A stretch of DNA of 6,100 bases from BS750m-G62 sp964577175 (GTDB lineage: Bacteria > Planctomycetota > Phycisphaerae > FEN-1346), in assembly GCA_964577175.1 (NCBI GenBank), contig CAZNYC010000186.1:1-6100 (forward strand), given 5' to 3'. Positions 1 to 4,192 of the stretch are shown here, piece by piece. The first letter of the stretch is position 1, and the number at the start of each line of letters is the position of its first letter. Made by a program: the position numbers and the translations under genes. The notes beneath the pieces are model-generated. The model had not been told where the DNA came from. It saw nothing but the letters and a program-made list of their open reading frames with translations, and searched no databases.

Positions 1-12
1 GTTCGTAAGGTA

Positions 13-40
13 GCGCGGCGGGTCTCCGCACCCGCCGCGC
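13..40 (-). repeat. Palindromic hairpin repeat, copy 1 (REP-like)
   Basis: This is a perfect 11-bp stem (13-23 with 30-40) around a 6-nt loop CTCCGC. Read on the minus strand, the left arm is GCGCGGCGGGT and the loop GCGGAG. In that orientation it is identical over all 28 nt to the copy at 4028-4055. There is no T-run next to it, so it does not look like an intrinsic terminator. It is the left half of a back-to-back pair with the copy at 62-89. Confidence 0.9.
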
Positions 41-60
41 ACAAGACGGGCGGTGCGTGA

Positions 61-90
61 AGCGCGGTGGTTACGGAGAACCACCGCGCT
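61..90 (+). repeat. Palindromic hairpin repeat, copy 2 (REP-like, compensated variant)
   Basis: This is a perfect 12-bp stem (61-72 with 79-90) around the loop ACGGAG. The 28-nt core is 62-89. Compared with the other copies, stem position 7 is a T-A pair instead of C-G, and position 10 is T-A instead of G-C. Both changes are matched on the opposite arm, so base pairing is kept. The core starts 49 nt after the core of copy 1 and lies in the opposite orientation. Confidence 0.9.
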
Positions 91-210
91 ATCATCCGAG
101 GTTAAACCGCTCTAGCCGCGACCCGAAGGGGAGCGCTCCGCGTCGCGTCGCGGCTCGGCGCCGGCGCCCCGACGCTCGCTGAGGTTCGAGAGCCCCCCGT
201 TGCTGATGCA

Positions 211-243
211 GCGGGCTCGGACGCACCGGTCGTTCGAGCCCGC
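211..243. promoter_or_regulatory. 9-bp inverted repeat upstream of the tilS promoter
   Basis: GCGGGCTCG at 211-219 is exactly complementary to CGAGCCCGC at 235-243, across a 15-nt loop that contains the palindrome ACCGGT (225-230). It ends 28 nt before the TATAAT box. It could be a binding site, a hairpin from upstream transcription, or chance in GC-rich DNA. No function can be assigned from the sequence. Confidence 0.3.
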
Positions 244-268
244 CGCGCTATCATGCGACCTTCAAACC
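239..268 (+). repeat. Half copy of the hairpin repeat plus its flank
   Basis: CCCGCCGCGC at 239-248 equals the right arm of the C-type hairpin repeats without a matching left arm. What follows resembles the flank of copy 2: 243-268 aligns with 84-108 at 22 positions with one single-base gap, beginning with 12 identical bases. It may be a truncated copy of the repeat that carries its outer flank, sitting immediately before the tilS -10 box. Confidence 0.5.
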
Positions 269-271
269 TCC

Positions 272-277
272 TATAAT
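272..277 (+). promoter_or_regulatory. Promoter -10 box of tilS, probable leaderless start
   Basis: This is a perfect TATAAT in otherwise GC-rich DNA, with its last base 9 nt before the ATG at 287. A normal transcription start about 6-7 nt downstream would fall at about 284, giving an mRNA with almost no leader. That agrees with the absence of a Shine-Dalgarno sequence before 287. At the expected -35 distance (about 248-255) I see no good hexamer, so the promoter may rely on other contacts. Confidence 0.55.
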
Positions 278-286
278 GGCCGGGCG

Positions 287-1633
287 ATGACCACGCCCGA
301 CCCTGAGCGCCAGTTTGTCGACCGCGTCCTCGACACGATCGCGCGGTACGGCCTCCTGCCGCGCAAAACGCAGCGCGGGGCGCCCCCCGAGCCGGTCATC
401 GTGGGCGTGAGCGGGGGTCCGGACTCGGTGGCCCTCGCCCACGTGCTCGAACGGCTTCGCGGGGGGCGGGACCCGGTGACGGGCCGACGGCGGCCCCGCC
501 GCCTCGCCGTCGCCCCCGTTCTCGCCCACCTGCATCACGGGCTGCGCGGCGAGTCCGCCGACGCCGACGCCCGCCTCGTGGCCGACCTCGCCGACCGGCT
601 CCATCTCCCGTACGCGGTGGAACGTGCCGATATTCGCGCCGCGGCCGACGCCGCCGGCGTCGGCGTGGAGGAAGCCGGCCGCGAGGCCCGCCGGCGGTTC
701 TTCCGCGAGACGGCCCGCCGCTGCGGCGCCCGGAAGGTGGCCCTCGGCCACCACGGCGGCGACCGGGCCGAGACGGTCCTGTTCCACATTCTGCGCGGCA
801 CGGGCATCGACGGCCTGGCGGCGCTCGGCCCGCGGGCCTGGTTACCCTCTCCCTCGAGGGCAGAGGGTGGCCGCGGCGAGCGGCCGGGTGAGGGTGAACC
901 ATCGATCGGCCCCTCACCCAACCCTCTCCCGCCGGGGGAGAGGGATGCGGCCGTCGAAATCGTCCGGCCGATGGTCCACCCGTACATCGGCCGGGGCCTG
1001 GTCCTGGCGTACCTGGAGCGGACAGGCCTGCCCTGGCGCCGGGACGAGACGAACGACGACACGGCGTACACGCGGAACCGGTTGCGGCACGAGGTGCTGC
1101 CGCTGCTCGGCCGGGCGGTGAACCCGGCCGTCGAGGCGGCCCTGTTCCGCCTGGCGGACCAGGCCGAGGCCGCCCGCACCGTCCTGGACGAGGCTCTGGA
1201 CCGCGTGTGGAACCGGGTCGTGCGGGAGGTGCCGGAAAGCGAAGGCACTGGGCTCCCACGCGATGTCACCCTGAGCGAAGCGAAGGGTCTCGCCGTGAGT
1301 GAGCAGGAAGACGACCAACCACGGCGAGATTCTTCGGGCCCGCATGCGGGCCCTCAGAACGACAGCGCCGGTGGCGGCCCCCGGGCCCTCCTCATCGACG
1401 CCGACGACTTCGCGGCCCTGGCGCCGTGGCTTCAGGGGGCGCTGGTGCGGCGGGCGGTGGCGCACCTGGGCGGCGGCCTGAAGCACATGTCCGCCGCACG
1501 GACGGAGGAGGTCGTCGCGGCCCTCGTCTCGGGCTCGGTGGCCGGGCCCGTCGATCTGCCCGGCGGCCTGGTGGCCGAGCGCCGCCGGCGCGCCATCCGC
1601 ATCGGGTCCCGCTCCAGGGGGAATGCCTCATGA
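287..1633 (+). CDS. tilS: tRNA(Ile)-lysidine synthetase TilS with two in-frame repeat insertions
   Basis: TilS is a cytoplasmic enzyme that uses ATP and lysine to convert C34 of the CAU-anticodon tRNA(Ile) to lysidine, so that it reads AUA. The 448-aa product has the PP-loop SGGPDS (residues 42-47), HHGLRGESADADA (83-95), EEAGREARRRFF (128-139), GHHGGDRAETVL (154-165) and the DETNDD...RNRLR segment (253-267) typical of the family. A helical C-terminal part ends near DLPGGLVAERRRR (423-435). The start at 287 is preferred over in-frame starts upstream (TTG 200, ATG 206) because the TATAAT box lies between them and family similarity begins soon after. Residues about 186-219 and 327-360 are encoded by palindromic repeat elements and are probably loop insertions; without them the protein would be about 380 aa. 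The usual HHxDDQxET motif reads HHGGDRAET here. The stop overlaps the next start (ATGA). Family assignment is firm; full activity is not certain. Confidence 0.93.
   Translation: MTTPDPERQFVDRVLDTIARYGLLPRKTQRGAPPEPVIVGVSGGPDSVALAHVLERLRGGRDPVTGRRRPRRLAVAPVLAHLHHGLRGESADADARLVADLADRLHLPYAVERADIRAAADAAGVGVEEAGREARRRFFRETARRCGARKVALGHHGGDRAETVLFHILRGTGIDGLAALGPRAWLPSPSRAEGGRGERPGEGEPSIGPSPNPLPPGERDAAVEIVRPMVHPYIGRGLVLAYLERTGLPWRRDETNDDTAYTRNRLRHEVLPLLGRAVNPAVEAALFRLADQAEAARTVLDEALDRVWNRVVREVPESEGTGLPRDVTLSEAKGLAVSEQEDDQPRRDSSGPHAGPQNDSAGGGPRALLIDADDFAALAPWLQGALVRRAVAHLGGGLKHMSAARTEEVVAALVSGSVAGPVDLPGGLVAERRRRAIRIGSRSRGNAS
842..944. repeat. Palindromic repeat element 1 inserted in frame in tilS
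   Basis: This segment of about 103 bp is made almost entirely of complementary arms. ACCCTCT (844-850) pairs with AGAGGGT (862-868) around the inner palindrome CCCTCGAGGG, with one bulged C. GGCCGC (869-874) pairs with GCGGCC (880-885). GGGTGAGGG (886-894) pairs with CCCTCACCC (911-919). CCCTCTCCC (922-930) pairs with GGGAGAGGG (936-944). This CCCTCTCCC/GGGTGAGGG pattern is a dispersed element I recognise from many GC-rich bacterial genomes. It reads through tilS without a stop and encodes a Pro/Gly/Ser/Glu-rich stretch (residues 186-219) between DGLAALGPRA and EIVRPMV. Confidence 0.85.
1264..1364. repeat. Palindromic repeat element 2 inserted in frame in tilS
   Basis: The left arm is 1264-1297 (starts TGTCACCCTGAGCGAAGCG, ends TCTCGCCGTG). 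The right arm is 1320-1364 (starts CACGGCGAGATTCTTCG, ends CTCAGAACGACA). They are imperfect reverse complements around a 22-nt centre (1298-1319). The right arm contains the perfect 18-bp palindrome GGGCCCGCATGCGGGCCC at 1336-1353. The 'CCTGAGCGAAGCGAAGG' type is a dispersed repeat familiar from several bacterial phyla, and it yields the characteristic translated string VTLSEAKGL. Here it adds about 34 residues (327-360) between the catalytic and C-terminal parts of TilS without breaking the frame. Confidence 0.87.
1616..1622 (+). promoter_or_regulatory. Ribosome binding site that sets the start at 1630
   Basis: AGGGGGA lies inside the tilS 3' end, 7 nt before ATG 1630. The spacing suits 1630 better than the adjacent in-frame ATG at 1633, where it would be 10 nt. 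It supports coupled translation of the two overlapping genes. Confidence 0.7.
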
Positions 1634-2073
1634 TGCGAGCGAACACGTGGACGGGGTTCGCGCTGGTCGCCGTGGCGCTGGTGCTGGGCGCGGCAGCGCC
1701 GGCCGCCGATGCGCCTGCCCCGGACGAGGGAGACGAGGACGACCAAGGCTATGACGACGCGGAAAACGCCTTCCTGGGCGGCCCTGACCCGCCCTGTATG
1801 TTCCCGTGCGGCCTGGTGGTCCTGGTCCTGTACGTCGGCGTGTTGATGGTGGTGCTGATTGTCGGCACGGCGCTGGCCGGGGTGGTCCTCGTCCTGGTGG
1901 CCGGCCTGAGTGCGCTGTGCCTGGCGCTGGCGGCGTGGCTGGCGGTACAGGGCATGTGGCTGGCGGCGGCTGTCGTTCTTGTGCCGGTCATCCTGGGACT
2001 GTGGGTGGTCCTGGCAAGGCGCCGAAAGGCGCGGCGGCCGGCGGAGGCAACGGGAGGCACGCCGGAGGCGTAG
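1630..2073 (+). CDS. Small acidic/hydrophobic membrane protein of unknown function
   Basis: I do not recognise this 147-aa protein. It begins with a signal-peptide-like or signal-anchor segment (residues 8-26, then Ala/Pro-rich AAAPAADAPAP). A strongly acidic stretch follows (32-46, DEGDEDDQGYDDAEN). Then come two cysteines in PPCMFPCG (54-61), three predicted hydrophobic helices (about 61-80, 83-105 and 110-129) and a basic tail (ARRRKARR, 129-136). By the positive-inside pattern the acidic part should face outside the cytoplasm and the basic tail inside. It overlaps the tilS stop by 4 nt (ATGA) and has a good ribosome binding site, so it is probably translated from the tilS mRNA. A functional link to tRNA modification is not implied. 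The hydrophobic C-terminal composition and the ribosome binding site argue for a real gene, but I have no family match. Confidence 0.72.
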   Translation: MMRANTWTGFALVAVALVLGAAAPAADAPAPDEGDEDDQGYDDAENAFLGGPDPPCMFPCGLVVLVLYVGVLMVVLIVGTALAGVVLVLVAGLSALCLALAAWLAVQGMWLAAAVVLVPVILGLWVVLARRRKARRPAEATGGTPEA

Positions 2074-2114
2074 CGCGACAGGCGCCGCCGGGCTCGGACG
2101 CGGCACGTTTTCGT

Positions 2115-2144
2115 TTGCCCGCGTGCGCGGGCGGGGGCTATAAT
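2115..2144 (+). promoter_or_regulatory. Sigma70-type promoter of the ubiB-like gene
   Basis: The -35 candidate is TTGCCC (2115-2120, 4 of 6 matches to TTGACA). The -10 is a perfect TATAAT (2139-2144). The 18-nt spacer is acceptable. The predicted start of transcription is about 2150-2151. This is the best complete promoter in the window. Confidence 0.6.
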
Positions 2145-2154
2145 CGCTGCCGGC

Positions 2155-2184
2155 GGCGCGGTGGGTGCGGAGACCCACCGCGCC
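2155..2184 (+). repeat. Palindromic hairpin repeat, copy 3, in the ubiB leader
   Basis: This is a perfect 12-bp stem (2155-2166 with 2173-2184) around the loop GCGGAG. The 28-nt core is 2156-2183. Stem position 7 is T-A, as in copy 2, and position 10 is G-C, as in copies 1, 4 and 5. It stands alone rather than in a pair, and lies 11-40 nt after the TATAAT box. It would therefore form the very 5' end of the mRNA. Confidence 0.9.
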
Positions 2185-2236
2185 CCTGCCGTCGCTGCAT
2201 CGCAGCGGGAAACGCCTTTCGCAGGGCGAGCCACCC

Positions 2237-3931
2237 ATGAGCCTGATTCCTTTCGGCCGACAGATCCGCAGCCTCAGCCGCCTCGGCCACGTCGCGGGGG
2301 TGCTGTCGCGGCACGGGTTCGGTTGGTTCGTGGTGAGCCTGCGCCTGGAGCGGCTGGTGCCGTTCCGCAAACGGCTGCTGCACGGCCGGGAGCCGCCCGA
2401 GCAGCGTCCGGACGAGACGACGGCGGCCCGGGTGGCGCGGGTGCTGGAGGAACTCGGGCCGACGTACGTCAAACTCGGGCAGGTGCTGGGCAGCCGGACG
2501 GACCTCCTGCCCCCCGCATTCATCCGCGAGTTCCGCAAACTCCAGGACCGCGTCAAGCCGTTTCCGACGACCGACGCGCGGGCCCAGGTGTCCGAGCAAC
2601 TCGGCGGGCCGGTGGAGGAGTTTTTCGACGACTTCGGCGAGGAGCCGTTCGCGGCGGGCAGCATCGCCCAGGCCTACGCCGCCCGGACGAAGACGGGCGA
2701 GGACGTGGTCGTGAAGGTCCGCCGCCCCGCCATCCGCGACGTGCTGGAGGCGGATATCGACATTCTGCTTCGCCTGGCGGACCTGGCGGAGCGGTACGTG
2801 CCGGAGTACCGCGTGTACCGGCCGGTGATGCTGGTGGAGGAGTTCGCGCAGACGGTGCGGCGGGAGATCGATTTCGTCTCCGAGGCGTCCAACACGCAGC
2901 GCTTTCGCCGCACGTTCGAGGACGACCCCCACGTCCGCGTGCCGAACGTCCTGTGGGACCTGACGGCCGGCGGCGTCCTGACGCTGGAGCGCATCGAGGG
3001 CGTGCCCATCTACGACGACGAGGCGCTGGACCGCATCGGCGCCGACCGCAAGGCCCTCGCCTCGCACATGACCGAGTGTTTCATGCGGCAATACTTCGAG
3101 TTGGGCCTGTTCCACGCGGACCCGCATCCGGGGAACCTCGTCGTCCAGGCGCCGGACGTGCTGGGCATCCTGGACTTCGGCCAGATCGGGCGCCTCAGCG
3201 ACGCCATGCGGTCCAGGCTCGGCACGATCCTGGTAGCGGCGCTGAACCACGACTTCGATATCGTCGTCGACGTCTTCGACGACCTCGCCGCCCTGCCGGA
3301 CGACCTGGAGACCGAACGCCTGAAGGGCGACCTGGCCGCCATGACCGACAAGTACGCCGGCGTGCCGATCGGCCGGCTGAACCTGAAGGACCTGTTCGAC
3401 GAGATCACGGCCGTGGCCCGCCGGTACCGTGTCGTCCTGCCGCGCGACTTCGTCCTGCTGGGCAAGAGCATGGTGGCGATGGGGGGCGTGGCGCTCGGGC
3501 TGGACCCGGAGATCAAGATGGTGGAGGTGGTCCGGCCGAAGGTCCGCCGCCTCATGGCCGAGAAGGCCTCGCCCCGCCGCCTCGTCCATCACGGGATGAC
3601 GACGGCGTACCACCTGGCGTCGATGGTGGAGCAGGGGCCGCGGTCGCTGCGGCAACTGATGCGGAAACTCATCCGCGGGCGGTTCCAGATCCTCTTCCGC
3701 CACGAGAACCTGGAGCACCTCATCAACGAACTCGACCGCTCCAGCAACCGCATCGCGTTTGCGATGATCGTGGCGTCGATCATCCTGGGGTCGGCGATCA
3801 TGCTCCAGGCCGACATCGGCCCCAACGTGCCGTATACCGAGGTGCCGCTGCTCGGCATCCTGGGGTTTTTCATCGCGGGGCTGCTGGGCGTGTGGCTGGT
3901 AATTGCGATCCTGCGGTCCGGGCGATTGTGA
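2237..3931 (+). CDS. ubiB: UbiB/ABC1/AarF-family atypical kinase-like membrane protein
   Basis: This 564-aa product has every hallmark of the UbiB/COQ8 family: KLGQ (79-82, the KxGQ motif), the Ala-rich loop AAGSIAQ (139-145), the ATP-binding lysine in VVVKVRRP (K160), the ExD-type motif REIDFVSEASN (209-219), the catalytic loop FHADPHPGN (292-300) and DFG (313-315). Two C-terminal membrane helices lie at about 506-523 and 537-558. E. coli UbiB is 546 aa, so this is full length. Family members support ubiquinone synthesis or membrane quinone/lipid homeostasis by ATP-dependent activity. The physiological substrate is unsettled, and in an organism without ubiquinone the role would differ. The start at ATG 2237 is chosen over GTG 2165, which lies inside the repeat hairpin, because MSLIPFGRQ begins family-like sequence and AGGGCGAG precedes it. 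It is monocistronic in this window, with its own promoter. The third alanine of the Ala-rich loop is glycine (G141). The family is certain; the symbol denotes family, not proven function. Confidence 0.95.
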   Translation: MSLIPFGRQIRSLSRLGHVAGVLSRHGFGWFVVSLRLERLVPFRKRLLHGREPPEQRPDETTAARVARVLEELGPTYVKLGQVLGSRTDLLPPAFIREFRKLQDRVKPFPTTDARAQVSEQLGGPVEEFFDDFGEEPFAAGSIAQAYAARTKTGEDVVVKVRRPAIRDVLEADIDILLRLADLAERYVPEYRVYRPVMLVEEFAQTVRREIDFVSEASNTQRFRRTFEDDPHVRVPNVLWDLTAGGVLTLERIEGVPIYDDEALDRIGADRKALASHMTECFMRQYFELGLFHADPHPGNLVVQAPDVLGILDFGQIGRLSDAMRSRLGTILVAALNHDFDIVVDVFDDLAALPDDLETERLKGDLAAMTDKYAGVPIGRLNLKDLFDEITAVARRYRVVLPRDFVLLGKSMVAMGGVALGLDPEIKMVEVVRPKVRRLMAEKASPRRLVHHGMTTAYHLASMVEQGPRSLRQLMRKLIRGRFQILFRHENLEHLINELDRSSNRIAFAMIVASIILGSAIMLQADIGPNVPYTEVPLLGILGFFIAGLLGVWLVIAILRSGRL

Positions 3932-3978
3932 CGGGGTGAATGCGGCCGGGGGCCGGCCGTCTGAATGAACATACGAAA

Positions 3979-4006
3979 GCGCGGCGGGTCTCCGTACCCG
4001 CCGCGC
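3979..4006 (-). repeat. Palindromic hairpin repeat, copy 4 (REP-like)
   Basis: This is a perfect 11-bp stem (3979-3989 with 3996-4006) and the loop CTCCGT, which on the minus strand reads ACGGAG. It differs from copies 1 and 5 only at the first loop base. It lies 48 nt after the ubiB stop and forms a back-to-back pair with the next copy. Confidence 0.9.
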
Positions 4007-4027
4007 AGCGCTGAAAGGCCGTTTCGA

Positions 4028-4055
4028 GCGCGGCGGGTGCGGAGACCCGCCGCGC
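4028..4055 (+). repeat. Palindromic hairpin repeat, copy 5 (REP-like)
   Basis: This is a perfect 11-bp stem (4028-4038 with 4045-4055) and the loop GCGGAG. It is identical over 28 nt to copy 1 read on the minus strand. The spacer to copy 4 is 21 nt (4007-4027), the same length as between copies 1 and 2, although the spacer sequences differ. Confidence 0.9.
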
Positions 4056-4182
4056 ACGAGTTAGCGTTGTAGTGTTCGCCGCCCTGCTTGCAGGGCGCGT
4101 TCCGGACGGCCCGCGCCGGGCAAGCCCGGCGGCTGAATGGGCCGCCGCGCGTGCGTTACGGTCTGCATCCTATTGTCAATCC

Positions 4183-4188
4183 GAGGTG
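4183..4188 (+). promoter_or_regulatory. Ribosome binding site for the exported protein
   Basis: GAGGTG lies 4 nt before ATG 4193. It supports that start, which directly precedes a signal peptide. Confidence 0.65.
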
Positions 4189-4192
4189 ACCC

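Larger units (their letters stand above)
3..99. repeat. Composite inverted pair of hairpin repeats (BIME-like)
   Basis: Copies 1 and 2 are in opposite orientation, with a 21-nt spacer (41-61) between the cores. Symmetry continues outside the hairpins. The reverse complement of 3-12 (TACCTTACGA) matches 90-99 (TATCATCCGA) at 7 of 10 positions, and the adjacent stem bases also match. The whole block is therefore an imperfect dyad of about 97 bp. This resembles the arrangement of bacterial interspersed mosaic elements, but the relationship to known REP families is inference. Confidence 0.6.
1..286. other. Gene-free, dyad-rich region upstream of tilS
   Basis: I see no convincing coding region here. 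The stretch holds two hairpin repeats at 13-40 and 62-89. It also holds a structured GC-rich segment at 115-168: an 8-bp stem 115-122/147-154 enclosing the perfect palindrome GGAGCGCTCC at 130-139, followed by the perfect 12-bp palindrome GGCGCCGGCGCC at 157-168. A 9-bp inverted repeat lies at 211-243 and a TATAAT box at 272-277. The end of any gene to the left lies outside the window. Confidence 0.7.
2074..2236 (+). other. ubiB promoter and leader region
   Basis: This 163-nt gap contains the promoter at 2115-2144, the hairpin repeat at 2155-2184 and a second small hairpin (CGCTGC 2193-2198, GCAGCG 2202-2207, loop ATC). If transcription starts near 2151, the leader is about 86 nt and begins almost directly with the repeat hairpin. 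The ribosome binding site before ATG 2237 is modest (AGGGCGAG, 2223-2230). Confidence 0.6.
3932..4192. other. Intergenic region with paired repeats and stacked hairpins
   Basis: No gene is visible in these 261 nt. They contain the hairpin repeats at 3979-4006 and 4028-4055. Further small hairpins follow: GCCCTG/CAGGGC (4081-4086/4091-4096), GCCGGGC/GCCCGGC (4115-4121/4124-4130) and the alternative CGGCGGC/GCCGCCG (4127-4133/4141-4147). None is followed by a T-run, so an intrinsic terminator for ubiB cannot be named with confidence. The promoter of the next gene is not obvious. Confidence 0.7.

Noticed and set aside
13..89. The paired repeats as a small CRISPR array
   Set aside because: The repeats are inverted rather than direct, the repeats are perfect palindromes, and there are no cas genes.
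181..200. GGTTCGAGAGCC resembling the T-arm of a tRNA
   Set aside because: The arms beside the TTCGAGA loop do not pair correctly, and no acceptor, D or anticodon stem could be found.
213..2101. The 12-mer GGGCTCGGACGC upstream of both TATAAT boxes (213-224 and 2090-2101)
   Set aside because: Shared 12-mers are expected by chance in 6 kb of such GC-rich DNA, and the distances to the -10 boxes differ (about 48 and 38 nt).
2161..3939. A 592-codon plus-strand open frame overlapping ubiB in another frame
   Set aside because: Arg/Gly/Pro-rich shadow typical of very GC-rich genes; it also starts inside the repeat hairpin.
3979..4055. The repeat hairpins after ubiB as intrinsic terminators
   Set aside because: Stems are strong but no T-run follows on either strand, and the same hairpin occurs in a leader; termination cannot be claimed.
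2138..4057. A 639-codon minus-strand open frame antisense to the ubiB-like gene
   Set aside because: Low-complexity His/Arg/Asp/Val composition, no motif, and it covers a gene with all family motifs on the other strand.
4171..4176. TATTGT as a -10 box for the exported-protein gene
   Set aside because: Only 4 of 6 matches, no plausible -35, and transcription would start at the ribosome binding site.
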